Shown: positions 8,954-20,074 of the stretch, in pieces
Layout of the letters: every line of letters starts with the position of its first letter
Position numbering within the stretch: the first letter of the stretch is position 1
Assembly: GCA_029582165.1 (NCBI GenBank)
Contig: CM055876.1
Location: 12,540,501-12,604,500 of the forward strand
Reading direction: 5' to 3'
DNA from: Portulaca oleracea
Lineage: Eukaryota > Streptophyta > Magnoliopsida > Caryophyllales > Portulacaceae
DNA: 64,000 bases
Program-made: the position numbers and the translations under genes
Notes under the pieces: generated by a model
What the model saw: the letters and a program-made list of their open reading frames with translations, nothing else
Database searches by the model: none
Told to the model about the DNA's origin: nothing

Positions 8954-11095
8954 TGTTGAAGACAGGGTCAAGGTCCTTCACCGCGCATCCGCGAAGGACC
9001 TTCGGTTTTGATGAAAGTGAAAATTCGGAAAAGGGAAGTTGCCTTATTGTAACGCCCCGGCCCCACCTGGGTCGCGGACATTACCGATAATTGCTTCAAG
9101 GATCGCTGACTGGCCCCACATATCACCACGAGTTTTCAGGTGCCAGCTCTCTCACACGCCGCCGAAAACTTCAGAGGTCACCATCTTTGATTTCAGCCAG
9201 ACGCTTAATCGAGAGTTCCCAACGGATGAGCTACCATAAAAGAAGCTGCAACTTGGTGATATAAGTAGTGATTTCAATGTTGTTAAGCCACACTTTAACC
9301 ACATACCCGGGGTATTACAATCACCCCCACTTAAGCGCACAACGTCCTCGTTGTACCACAATCCACTTCAGAATCTTTGCCCCGCTAGGTGACTGGCCAT
9401 GGCTCTCCCGTCCACTGGTGTAGCTCACGGTCGCGAATACCATTTGTAACGCCCCGTCCCCTCCCAAGCCGCGACCGTGAGCTGCGCCAGTGGATGGGAG
9501 AGCCATGGCCAGTCACCTAGCGTGGCAAAGATTCTAGAGTGGATTGTGGCACAACGAGGACGCAGGCGCTAAGGGGGTGATTGTAATACATACCGGTTAA
9601 AGTGTGGCTTAACAAGATTGAAATGACTACTTATATCACCAAGGTGCACCTTCTTTATGGTAGCTCATCCGCTGAACTCCTCGCTAAGCGCGGCTACCGA
9701 GTAGTCAAAAGATGGGTGACCTCCTGAGAAGTTTTCCCAGGCAGCGTGTGAGCGAGGACAAGCACGCTGGAAAGACTCGTGGTGATTTGTGGGGGCAGTC
9801 AGCGATCCTTGAAGTAGTTATCGGTAATGTCCGCGGCCCAGGTGGGGGCGGGGCATTACAGATGGAATCAAAGCCGACCCGCGACCGTGAGCTACGCCAG
9901 TAGACGGGAGATCCATGGGCAATCACCTAGCGGGACAAAGATTCTGGAGTGGATTGTGGCACAACGAGGACGTTGTGCGCTTAAGTAGGGATGACTGCAA
10001 CACCCCGAGTTGTATGGTTAAGTGTGGCTTAAGAGGATTGAAATGACTACTTATATCACCAAGGTCCACCTTCTTTTATGGTAGCTCATCCGTTAGGAAC
10101 TCCTCAGTTAAGTGTGCTTGGCTGGGAGTAGTCCAAGGATGGGTGACCTCCTTGGAAGTTTTCCCAAGCAGTGTGTGAGGGAGGAGAAAGCACACTGGAA
10201 AGACTCATGGTGATTTGTGGGGCCAGTCAGCGATCCTTGAAGCAGTTATCGGTAATGTCCGCGACCCGGGAGGGGTCGGGGCGTTACACTTATATAATCT
10301 GATTATATATTCTGAGTATATAATATATATTCTGATTATATACTCAGATTATGTGTATATAATATATATATATATATTTTGATTATATATTATATATTCT
10401 TATTATGGGCATGATTCTTGTAGATATAAAAAGGAAACAAAAGGAAACAAATCAAGGGAAATCAATCATGATTATTGTAGCAACAAAAGAGAAGAAATCA
10501 ACACACAAGGCAAGTTTACCATTGGAAGACTCAAGTCTAAGCATCCAAATGCATCTATAAAAAGGACGATAGAAGAATTGAGAAGATAGGCGATTCCACG
10601 GAAGTAATCGCGGAGTAAGAAATCCGGTGGGATTTCTCCGAGTGTGTAACAAATGGTTCGGTGGTGAATGTAGCCAGTAAAGGACCTCTGGTGAAGGTAT
10701 AGCCAAGGACCTTGGTGAGCATTCGTTGTGTCCACATGTGGTGGAGAGATGGTGTGTAGCATAGCCTTGACGGACTAAGGTTGTGTGTGTTTGTGTTTCA
10801 ATGTAATCCATCGTGTTCCAAATCGCCGCTAGGGTTTTTCCTACGACGATCCTTATCTCAGAGTCGATCAAGGACATTCGTCTTGGTCGATGATCCTATC
10901 GCGAATCGCCTTGGTGTTACTTCTTGTTTTGTTTTGTAAGTGTAACTTGTTCTTTGATTGTTATAAATCTAATGAGGTATTTCAGTTACACTGTGTTTTG
11001 ATCCTTGGCTTGAAACTAAGGAAGTTTGCTCTAACGTCCTTACCTAGTGTGTAGATCTTAATTGTGAACTTCACCCCCCTCTTTGGCTCCAACTA
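8954..11095 (+). mobile_element. Copia-like non-coding element, 5' LTR (copy A)
   Basis: Begins TGTTGAAGACAGGG and ends CTCCAACTA just before the primer binding site at 11097. Without the Cassandra insertion (9048-10288) it is about 0.9 kb. It contains a TATA-like TATAAAAAGGACG near 10557. GGCTA at 8949-8953 matches GGCTA at 20075-20079 after the last 3' LTR base, giving a 5 bp target duplication around the whole stack. Short minus-strand reading frames at 10452-10877 recur in the other LTR copies and are non-functional. The palindromic TGTTG...CAACA ends and the initiator Met primer site favour Ty1/copia. Confidence 0.8.
9048..10288. mobile_element. Rearranged Cassandra TRIM retrotransposon (copy A)
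   Basis: The insertion is flanked by CTTAT at 9043-9047 and 10289-10293; the third LTR copy at 19.27 kb reads GCCTTATATAATCTG without it. Parts in order: inverted LTR (9048-9319), inverted internal domain (9320 to about 9446), inverted LTR stub (about 9447-9470), direct internal domain to 9581, direct LTR (9582-9860), direct internal domain with a mutated primer site (9861-9995), direct LTR (9996-10288). Cassandra is a plant TRIM family whose LTRs carry a 5S rRNA-like segment; here CAGTTAAGTGTGCTTGG and GGATGGGTGACCTCC words lie near 10108 and 10136. It codes for no protein and depends on other elements. Copy A has many small deletions compared with copy B. Confidence 0.9.
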
Positions 11096-11507
11096 GTGGT
11101 ATCAGAGCAGGTCCACACAAGAAGAGACTAACCGCTCTGTGGAAAAGATCACAGGGGATAGTGAAAACAAAAAGGTAAGTCGCGAACGTAGATGCATTCT
11201 GCAACAAGGACATTGATAAAAAAAAAAAGGTTAAATCATAATCCTTATGTCCTTCATCCGGTTCAAAATTTGAGGTATGTCATCTGTAAACCATTCATTG
11301 ATCACATTGAATTATGGCATGAATTGAGGGGTAGGACCCTCTCTTAGTACTGACAAATTTATCAAGCGTTGCAAATTTCTAGCCAACCTCTAAAACATAC
11401 TATATGTTATATCAAGGAGGAGATTCCCTATTGACCTTGTGACAATCCAAAAAGGGAAAAATGATTTATTGTTGCTAAATTTTATCTTTCATCAAAAAGG
11501 GGGAGAT
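11096..11507 (+). mobile_element. Short non-coding internal domain of copia-like element (copy A)
   Basis: Only about 410 bp separate the 5' LTR from the 3' LTR. No gag or pol frame is present. It ends with a polypurine tract (AAAAAGGGGGAGAT) right before TGTTGAAGACAGGG, the start of the 3' LTR at 11508. The element is therefore non-autonomous, resembling TRIM/SMART-type elements but with LTRs of about 0.9 kb. Copy B is at 15132-15541. Confidence 0.85.
11097..11108 (+). other. Primer binding site of copia-like element (copy A)
   Basis: TGGTATCAGAGC, complementary to initiator tRNA-Met, just inside the 5' LTR. The same site is at 15133-15144 in copy B. Confidence 0.9.
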
Positions 11508-11551
11508 TGTTGAAGACAGGGTCAAGATCCTTCACTGCGCATCCGCGAAGG
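11508..11551 (+). mobile_element. 3' LTR of copia-like element, first 44 bp (copy A)
   Basis: Starts TGTTGAAGACAGGG and breaks at GCGAAGG, where a TGTAACAACCCG element begins. GAAGG at 11547-11551 is the left target duplication of that insertion. The rest of this LTR is absent from copy A because the tandem duplication breakpoint lies inside the inserted element. Confidence 0.85.
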
Positions 11552-12644
11552 TGTAACAACCCGAAGAAAATTGCCCCTTATTACGTACTTACTAGTTTAA
11601 TTAATCAAGGTTAACGATAAACCACGGTTAATTAAAACGCTTGTTCCAAAATTTTGTTTTCCTAACTAAGTGTGTGTTTTGCAGGACTTGAACAGTGCAA
11701 CGATCATCCATGAATCAGTTCTAAATTTTCGTTTTTTGATGAATCTCTTCCAATAATTTTTATAGTGATCCTATCGTTTATGAATTCTTTTTCCGAGAAC
11801 GATATATCGGGTCCCTCTTTTATTCGAGGCAATTTAGGAATATAATTATGAGAAATATCATGGAAGTGTATGGATATATTTATTTGGGTTTTCGTAGGTT
11901 ATCGGTAATATTTATACGGTATAATCATTTAAGTAATTTGGGAGTTAAGGAGATATAAGTATAAGAGGGAGAATTAAATGGATCAAAATTCCTCCCCATT
12001 TGGGCCATGGGCCGGCTGGATCAAATAAGAAAGAAGGGGGAAGGCTCATCTTTGGGCTTAAGCATGTCTTTATATATGAAGTAATTAGAAGAGATTGATA
12101 AATTTATGTTATAATCTCAACTCTCATCTCTTGCTCCCTCTCTCACTTGTGGCCTTCACCTCCCCCAACACCACCAGCCACGTCCCTCAGCTGCCGCCTC
12201 TGCCGACCACCCGCCGCCGCCACCGACACTTTTTCCGGCCACCTTCCGGCCATCAAGCACCACCTTCATCATCCTCCTCCATTCTTGCTCCTCTTGCAAG
12301 TGTAATGTCATCCTTCTTCTTATCTCCCTTTTTAATAAAAGCTCGTAGATAAAATATGAGTTTTTGTGTATTTTCTCATGTTATTTCATAGGTAAACCAA
12401 ATATTCTTAAGTTCATCAAGTGAGAAGTGAAAGAATCCTAGCACCAAAGAGTGAATCTTGGGTAAGTTGGTGATAACCTTGTGTTGTTATGATTAAATGA
12501 GTATGGATAGTGATGGATTGTGGCATGCTTGTGGTTTAAGATGTTTAATCCTTTATGAAAGAGTGAGTTTATGGCTTAAATATAAGTGCATGTGTTTAAA
12601 ATGAGATTATGTTAACAAAGAGATGTTCTTTGTGACTTTTAATG
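11552..12644 (+). mobile_element. Partial long LTR nested in the 3' LTR (copy A)
   Basis: The first 1.09 kb of the long LTR that is complete at 15586-19220. It carries a TATA-like TTTATATATGAAG near 12070, then a proline/serine-rich open stretch (about 12095-12352) that looks like transcribed leader. Cut off at the duplication junction. Confidence 0.8.
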
Positions 12645-12666
12645 ATTTCCCTCCTCAACCCTATGC
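12645..12666 (+). other. Templated insertion at the duplication junction
   Basis: Between copy A (ending 12644) and copy B (starting 12667) lie 22 bases, ATTTCCCTCC through CCTATGC, identical to 8708-8729, which is 23 bases inside copy B's own start. The three-base word ATG is shared at the first jump. This is a short templated filler, not random sequence. Confidence 0.85.
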
Positions 12667-12738
12667 ATCACATCTCCTAGACAAACATGATTTCCCTCCT
12701 CAACCCTATGCCCATTCCAAAAACCACCCTCTCGATGC

Positions 12739-12935
12739 GCTACTAAAAAACCCCCTTTTGGCAACGATTTTTGGCAACGACCTCTTTACAGTTGTTGCGA
12801 TAAAGGTTTATGGCAACGAGATTTAATTGTCGTTACCATAGGTTGTGGTCATACCCTTAATTTTGGCTTGGGTTTTGAAGGAAACTTAAGCGGGAATTTT
12901 ACGCAACGAAAGTAGTCGTTGCGAAAGATGGGTTG
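12739..12935 (+). mobile_element. CACTA-like left end (copy B)
   Basis: Same CGCTACTAAAAAACCCCC terminus and GCAACGA-type subterminal words as 8756-8953. The five bases before the copia-like LTR are GGTTG here, against GGCTA in copy A. Confidence 0.5.
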
Positions 12936-15131
12936 TGTTGAAGACAGGGTCAAGGTCCTTCACCGCGCATCCGCGAAGGACCTTCGGTTTTGATGAAAGT
13001 GAAAATTCGGAAAAGGTAAGTTGCCTTATTGTAACGCCCTGGCCCCACCTAGGCCGCGGACATTACCGATAATTGCTTCAAGGATCGCTGACTGGCCCCA
13101 CAAATCACCACGAGTCTTTCCAGCGTGCTTCATACTCTCTCACACGCTGCCTGGGAAAACTTCCCAGGAGGTCACCCATCTTTTGACTACTCCCAGCCAA
13201 GCACGCTTAACTGAGGAGTTCCCAACGGATGAGCTACCATAAAAGAAGCTGCAACTTGGTGATATAAGTAGTGATTTCAATGTTGTTAAGCCACACTTCA
13301 ACCACATACCCGGGGTATTACAATCACCCCCACTTAAGCGCACAACGTCCTCGTCGTGCCACAATCCACTCCAGAATCTTTGCCCCGCTAGGTGACTGGC
13401 CATGGCTCTCCCGTCCACTGGCGCAGCTCACGGTCGCGGGTCGGCTCTGATACCATCTGTAACGCCCCATCCCCTCCCGAGCCGCGATCGTGAGCTGCGC
13501 CAGTGGACGGGAGAGCCATGGCCAGTCACCTAGCGGGGCAAAGATTCTAGAGTGGATTGTGGCACAACGAGGACGTTGTGTGCTTAAGTGGAGGTGATTG
13601 TAATACCCCGGGTATGTGGTTAAAGTGTGGCTTAACAAGATTGAAATGACTACTTATATCACCAAGGTGCACCTTCTTTTATGGTAGCTCATCCGTTGGG
13701 AACTCCTCAGTTAAGCGTGCTTGGTTGGGAGTAGTCAAAAGATGGGTGACCTCCTGGGAAGTTTTCCCAGGCAGCGTGTGAGCGAGGACGAAGGACGCTG
13801 GAAAGACTCGTGGTGATTTGTGGGGCACTCAGCGATCCTTAAAGAAGTTATCGGTAATGTCCGCGGCCCAGGTGGGGGCGGGGCGTTACAGATGGTATCA
13901 GAGCCGACCCGCGACCGTGAGCTGCGCCAGTGGACGGGAGATCCATGGGCAATCACCTAGCGGGACAAAGATTCTGGAGTGGATTGTGGCACAACGAGGA
14001 GGTTGTGTGCTTAAGTATGGATGACTACAACACCCCGGGTTGTATGGTTAAGTGTGGCTTAAGAGGATTGAAATGACTACTTTTATCACCAAGGTCCACC
14101 TTCTTTTATGGTAGCTCATCCGTTGGGAACTCCTCAGTTAAGTGTGCTTGGCTGGGAGTAGTCCAAGGATGGGTGACCTCTTGGGAAGTTTTCCCAGGCA
14201 GCGTGTGAGCGAGGACGAAGCACGCTAGAAAGACTCATGGTGATTTGTGGGGCCAGTCAGCGATCCTTGAAGCAGTTATCGGTAATGTCCGCGACCCGGG
14301 AGGGGTCGGGGCGTTACACTTATATAATCTGATTATATATTCTGAGTATATAATATATATTCTGATTATATACTCAGATTATGTGTATATAATATATATA
14401 TATATTTTTTGATTATATATTATATATTCTTATTATGGGCATGATTCTTGTAGATATAAAAAGGAAACAAAAGGAAACAAATCAAGGGAAATCAATCATG
14501 ATTATTGTAGCAACAAAAGAGAAGAAATCAACACACAAGGCAAGTTTACCGTTGGAAGACTCAAGTCTAAGCATCCAAATGCATCTATAAAAAGGACGAT
14601 AGAAGAATTGAGAAGATAGGCGATTCCACGGAAGTAATCGCGGAGTAAGAAATCCGGTGGGATTTCTCCGAGTGTGTAACAAATGGTTCGGTGGTGAATG
14701 TAGCCAGTAAAGGACCTTTGGTGAAGGTATAGCCAAGGACCTTGGTGAGCATTCGTTGTGTCCACATGTGGTGGAGAGATGGTGTGTAGCATAGCCTTGA
14801 CGGACTAAGGTTGTGTGTGTTTGTGTTTCAATGTAATCCATCGTGTTCCAAATCGCCGCTAGGGTTTTTCCTACGACGATCCTTATCTCAGAGTCGATCA
14901 AGGACATTCAGCCTTGGTCATGATCCTATCGAATCGCCTTGGCCGCATTACTTCTTGTTTTGTTTTGTTTTGTAAGTGTAACTTGTTCTTTGATTGTTAT
15001 AAATCTAATGAGGTATTTCAGTTACACTGTGTTTTGATCCTTGGCTTGAAACCAAGGAAGTTTGCTCTAACTTCCTTACCTAGTGTGTAGATCTTAATTG
15101 TGAACTTCACCCCCCTCTTTGGCTCCAACTA
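12936..15131 (+). mobile_element. Copia-like element, 5' LTR (copy B)
   Basis: Begins TGTTGAAGACAGGG, ends before the primer binding site at 15133, and contains the Cassandra copy at 13030-14318. The stretch near 14905-14945 differs from copy A by clustered small indels (CAGCCTTGGTCATG in place of CGTCTTGGTCGATG), and the 3' LTR differs again at the same place. Short minus-strand frames at 14482-14907 are not genes. Confidence 0.8.
13030..14318. mobile_element. Rearranged Cassandra TRIM retrotransposon (copy B)
   Basis: The better-preserved copy. Flanked by CTTAT at 13025-13029 and 14319-14323. Inverted LTR 13030-13322; inverted internal domain 13323-13457, whose primer site (complement of TGGTATCAGAGCC) is at 13443-13455; inverted LTR stub 13458 to about 13485; direct internal domain to 13598; direct LTR 13599-13890; intact primer site 13893-13905; internal domain to 14025; direct LTR 14026-14318 with its first bases mutated to TA. 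The 5S rRNA-like segment is clear near 13700-13765: AACTCCTCAGTTAAGCGTGC, then GATGGGTGACCTCCTGGG. LTRs are about 292 bp and internal domains about 135 bp, as expected for Cassandra. Confidence 0.93.
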
Positions 15132-15541
15132 GTGGTATCAGAGCAGGTCCACACAAGAAGAGACTAACTGCTCTGTGGAAAAGATCACGGGGGATAGTGA
15201 AAACAAAAAGGTAAGTCGCGAACGTAGATGCATTCTGCAACAAGGACATTGTTAAAAAAAAAGGTTAAATCATAATCCTTATGTCCTTCATCCGGTACAA
15301 AATTTGAGGTATGTTATCTGTAAACCATTCATTGATCACATTGAATTATGGCATGAATTGAGGGGGAGGACCCTCTCTTAGTACTGACAAGTTTATCAAG
15401 CGTTGCAAATTTCTAGCCAACCTCTAAAACATAATAGATGTTATATCAAGGAGGAGATTCCCTATTGACCTTGTGACAATCCAAAAAGGGAAAAATGATT
15501 TATTGTTGCTGAATTTTATCTTTCATCAGAAAGGGGGAGAT
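15132..15541 (+). mobile_element. Copia-like internal domain (copy B)
   Basis: Non-coding internal segment from the primer binding site (15133-15144) to the polypurine tract (AAAGGGGGAGAT). No gag or pol. Nearly identical to 11096-11507. Confidence 0.85.
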
Positions 15542-15585
15542 TGTTGAAGACAGGGTCAAGATCCTTCACTGCGCATCCGCGAAGG
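15542..15585 (+). mobile_element. Copia-like 3' LTR, left part
   Basis: Starts TGTTGAAGACAGGG and is interrupted after GAAGG (15581-15585) by the long solo LTR. It resumes at 19221 with GAAGGACCTTCGG, so the two halves read through. Confidence 0.9.
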
Positions 15586-18500
15586 TGTAACAACCCGAAG
15601 AAAATTGCCCCTTATTACGTACTTACTAGTTTAATTAATCAAGGTTAACGATAAACCACGGTTAATTAAAACGCTTGTTCCAAAATTTTGTTTTCCTAAC
15701 TAAGTGTGTGTTTGCAGACTTGAACAAAGGCAACGATCATCCATGAATCAGTTCTAAATTTTCGTTTTTTGATGAATCTCTTCCAATAATTTTTATAGTG
15801 ATCCTATCGTTTATGAATTCTTTTTCCGAGAACGATATATCGGGTCCCTCTTTTATTCGAGGCAATTTAGGAATATAATTATGAGAAATATCATGGAAGT
15901 GTATGGATATATTTATTTGGGTTTTCGTAGGTTATCGGTAATATTTATACGGTATAATCATTTAAGTAATTTGGGAGTTAAGGAGATATAAGTATAAGAG
16001 GGAGAATTAAATGGATCAAAATTCCTCCCCATTTGGGCCATGGGCCGGCTGGATCAAATAAGAAAGAAGGGGGAAGGCTCATCTTTGGGCTTAAGCATGT
16101 CTTTATATATGGAGTAATTAGAAGAGATTGATAAATTTATGTTATAATCTCAACTCTCATCTCTTGCTCCCTCTCTCACTTGTGGCCTTCACCTCCCCCA
16201 ACACCACCAGCCACCGCCTCTGCCGACCACCCGCCGCCGCCACCGGCACTTTTTCCGGCCACCTTCCGGCCATCAAGCACCACCTTCATCATCCTCCTCC
16301 ATTCTTGCTCCTCTTGCAAGTGTAATGTCATCCTTCTTCTTATCTCCCTTTTTAATAAAAACTCATAGATAAAATATGAGTTTTTGTGTATTTTCTCATG
16401 TTATTTCATAGGTAAACCAAATATTCTTAAGTTCATCAAGTGAGAAGTGATAGAATCCTAGCACCAAAGAGTGAATCTTGGGTAAGTTGGTGATAACCTT
16501 GTGTTGTTATGATTAAATGAGTATGGATAGTGATGGATTGTGGCATGCATGTGGTTTAAGATGTTTAATCCTTTATGAAAGAGTGAGTTTATGGCTTAAA
16601 TATAAGTGCATGTGTTTAAAATGAGATTATGTTAACAAAGAGATGTTCTTTGTGACTTTTAATGTTGAAATTGTCAAGTATAATGTCTAGGAGCATGATA
16701 TGTATTAAATTGGACTTTGCATGTGTAAGATGTGACCAAGGATGAAGGTTTTCTTCATGTTATTAATTCTGGAAATTTGTATTGGTGATGGAAGGATAGG
16801 ATTGTATAAGTGTTTAAGATAAATCATGAGATTAATCATGCATGCAAGTGGTTTTATTGAGTGTTTTGCAATCTGGTTGGTTAATGAATTTCCAGAAAAT
16901 GAATGATGTGATTCTGAGTCATTTTATAGCATGAATAGGTAGATAAAAGTGTTAGCTAACACCCAATTTTTACGGTTCGTCGTTTCGAAAAGAATTTTAG
17001 AATTTATGGTCAAAATCGTAAACCCACGCAAGTCTGAGATTTTTATGACGGCAGAAAAAAAGATAGGTGTTTTTCGACTAGTTAGAGGTTACTATGACCT
17101 AAGGTCTGAACATATAAGCTTTTGTTGGAAGGATAAAAATTCTGAGTTTTCCAGAAATACCACTAGTGTGACTGCTCTTTTTCTAAGCTGAAATTCCACC
17201 TCTTCCCAAGCTTAAATCAATTGATGATGAAAATAAAAGTTGAAGTTTGACTCATGAGCTTTCCGTGGACAGCTTACAGGTCCAAAACCGATTAATATAA
17301 CTGAAGTTATCGCTTTCCGAAAAATGCTAGTCGACACTGGCAAGTTCTGGACATATTAGGTGTTTAAGTGTTTTGACCCTTTTAATCGTGTTTTTGGTCC
17401 TTGGGATTAACTATAAAGTTGTAAGGCATATTTTCAGCTTTCCGGAAAGTCCTCTTATGCGACGATACGATGTCTATGGTCAAAGTTATGATCCTTTCAT
17501 TGTACGGAGGAAATTAAGTTTACAATTCGAGCCGGTAATTCTATTAAAGATATGTTTTCCCTCTCTTAGCTAAATGAATGACTAATTCTAAATTCCTCCT
17601 CTTTTCTAAGTTTCTCCAAGTGGTCGTTGCTGTTCCGCTGTTCAAGTCCCTGCTCGTTGCGTACGTGTTCTTAGGTCTTAAGGTACGTATATTGCCTGTA
17701 ACCCTTTTTAAGTTAATTACACGATTTATTTTATGCCTTATAAATCTCATGTTTATTTTTTTTAAAGTCTATGTCATTTATAAAAATTGTATATATCATG
17801 TTAAAGTATAATTAAGTAAGTTTATGGGGTTTTATGTACCAAGTAAGTTTTATTAAGTAAAGCATCTTACTTAAGTATTTATGTTATACGTCTTCCGCGT
17901 TGAAACATCTACATCGGTTAAATACCTTTGACTGGGTCTTTTATGGCTAGCAAGTAGTTATGTCATGAGAGATTTCACGAGTGTTTCCCTACACAAGTAC
18001 AAGCCTTATACAGGGAGGTTACAAGATTGTATCTTTAAGTTATGTTTGGAAAAGGGGTAGTTTAAAGAACTAGTTTTGTTAAGAATCCAATGTCAAGGTA
18101 TCAAGGTTTAAGTTTTCAAGTTTTAGAATTTAATAAAGTCCCCGCCCATGCTTATGGTTCCTTAGTGCACACCAAGGAAAAACATGCTTAGGTGCCTTTG
18201 TGCACCCCAAGTTAACTATATACGTGCCTTAGGGCACCCAAGGAAAATGTAACTGTAGTGCCTAAAGTGCACCCCATGGAAATCTGGCTAGTATAGGACA
18301 ATTTCCACCATCCGGATCTCACGATCGGTCCGGGTATGCGCATACGGAGGCTTAGCCAATGATCGCAAGTAGGGGACATTCAGGATAATAATAGGATAAC
18401 CAAGTTTAAGTCTCTTAAGTTATTCAAGTCTTTTGAACCAAAGTAAAGCTTTATGACTTACATGCCAAATTTCTTTTATACGTCTTGGGCTATGCTATGG

Positions 18501-19220
18501 CTTTGTATGTTATATGTTAGTTATGTATGATTTAAGTTCTTTTGAAATTATATTATATCACTTTTAATGATGTATTATTTCTAAGGTTATGGTTATGTAT
18601 GTTACTTTAAGAGGAAGAACTCAAAAGTATTTCTATTTAAGTTGTGATTTAAGTACATGTTAAGTTATGCTTTCCATGTACAGGTTGAGTAAGGTCAAGC
18701 TATGTAAGTTTTGCTACCTTTTATTGTTTGTTGGTTATTGATATTGTTTTAATGTTTTGGAACCGCGCTAAATAACTAAAACGAATTATGAAAAGATTCT
18801 TATGTTATTAGGGGTATACGTACTGAGTTTAACTCACGTTCCGAAGTTTTATGTTTTCGTTTTAGGAATCTCGACAAGGAAAAGGGAAACGCCCCGGAAG
18901 GACGAAACCCTGGAGCTTCTTAAGAAGGTTGAAGGTGGTTAAAGATCCCTTATGAAAGACTTAAGAGAATCTTGTGATATTTTGGCTTGTATAAGTTTTA
19001 TTGGGTTATGCTATGTAGTTTTGAGGTGGCTTAAGTTTAGTTATGTCTTGATGATGCATGTTCGAAGTTGGTTTATGTTTTGTTGTTTTGTTGGGTTTTA
19101 GTATAGCCTTGCCCTCCTTCGTGGGCGGCGGTAATACTCCCAGGTGTTTATCCACTGCTAATCATTGGGTTAAGTGTATCATTATCTTAATCTAGTGGTT
19201 AGTAACCTGGGGGCGTTATA
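15586..19220 (+). mobile_element. 3.6 kb solo LTR, probably Ty3/gypsy
   Basis: Starts TGTAACAACCCG and ends GGGGGCGTTATA (the expected final CA has become TA), flanked by GAAGG on both sides. No coding region, primer site or second LTR was found, so a solo LTR fits best. Landmarks: TATA-like TTTATATATGGAG near 16100; a CT/CCG-rich transcribed-leader-like stretch at about 16130-16325; a GTGCAC/CCAAGGAAA repeat patch at 18165-18290. Length and terminal bases resemble long LTRs of Tekay/Del-type chromoviruses, but the family is inferred. Short reading frames at 16949-17811 show no known domain. Confidence 0.65.
18165..18290 (+). repeat. Short repeats inside the solo LTR
   Basis: Four imperfect copies of a roughly 30-35 bp unit with GTGCACCCCAAG or GGGCACCCAAGG words, spaced irregularly. 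Confidence 0.6.
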
Positions 19221-20074
19221 GAAGGACCTTCGGTTTTGATGAAAGTGAAAATCCGGAAAAGGGAAGTTGCCTTATATAATCTGATTATATATTCTGAGTA
19301 TATAATATATACTCTGATTACATACTCAGGCTATGTGTATATAATATATATATATTTTTATTATATATTATATATTTTTATTATGGGCATGATTCTTGTA
19401 GATATAAAAAGGAAACAAAAGGAAACAAATCAAGGGAAATCAATCATGATTATTGTAGCAACAAAAGGGAAGAAATCAATACACAAGGCAAGTTACCGTT
19501 GGAAGACTCAAATCCAAGCATCCAAATGCATCTATAAAAAGGACGATAGAAGAATTGAGAAGATAGGTGATTCCACGGAAGTAATCGCGGAGTAAGAAAT
19601 CCGATGGGATTTCTCCGAGTGTGTAACCAATGGTTCGATGGTGAATGTAGCCAGTAAAGGACCTCTGGTGAAGGTATAGCCAAGGACCTTGGTGAGCATT
19701 CGTTGTGTCCACATGTGGTAGAGAGATGGTGTGTAGAAGAGCCTTGACGGACTAAGGCTGTGTGTGTTTGTGCTTCAATGTAATCCATCGTGTTCCAAAT
19801 CGCCGCTAAGGTTTTTCCTACGACGATCCTTATCTGTAGCTGACTCAAGGACATTTAGTCTTGGTCAGTGATCCTATCAGTAACTGCCTTCGGGCTGTTA
19901 CTTCTTGTTTTGTTTTGTAAGTGTAACTTGTTCTTTGATTGTTATAAATCTAATGAGGTGTTTCAGTTACACTGTGTTTTGATCCTTGGCTTGAAACCAA
20001 GAAGTTTGCTCTAACGTCCTTACCTAGTGTGTAGATCTTAATTGTGAACTTCACCCCCCTCTTGGGCTCCAACA
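19221..20074 (+). mobile_element. Copia-like 3' LTR, right part
   Basis: Continues the 3' LTR from GAAGGACCTTCGG to CTCCAACA at 20074, followed by GGCTA (20075-20079), the right target duplication. It has no Cassandra: the site reads GCCTTATATAATCTG, the empty-site sequence. Its divergence from the 5' LTRs shows the two LTRs have been separate for some time. Confidence 0.9.

Larger units (their letters stand above)
8685..12644 (+). repeat. Tandem duplication, copy A (about 4 kb)
   Basis: This segment is repeated almost base for base at 12667-16664. Matching landmarks: the copia-like LTR start (8954 and 12936), the Cassandra insertion (9048 and 13030), the primer binding site (11097 and 15133), the 3' LTR start (11508 and 15542) and the nested LTR start (11552 and 15586). 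Offsets run from about 3982 to 4034 because of small indels. Homology stops at 12644/16664. Confidence 0.95.
12667..16664 (+). repeat. Tandem duplication, copy B (about 4 kb)
   Basis: Second copy of 8685-12644. It keeps a more complete Cassandra (1289 versus 1241 bp) and continues past 16664 into the rest of the nested LTR, so copy B is joined to the original right-hand part of the stack. Confidence 0.95.

Noticed and set aside
10452..10877. Protein gene on the minus strand, repeated at 14482 and 19450
   Set aside because: It lies in the transcribed LTR region of a non-coding element in antisense; its repetition is due to LTR copies, and the third copy is disrupted.
12095..12352. Proline/serine-rich protein (also 16128-16368)
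   Set aside because: The frame lies in the leader of a long solo LTR and changes between the two copies by indels; composition reflects CCG/CT-rich DNA.
9640..14300. Real 5S rRNA genes
   Set aside because: The 5S-like segments are partial, diverged and always embedded in Cassandra LTRs between TGTAATACCCC and GGGGCGTTACA.
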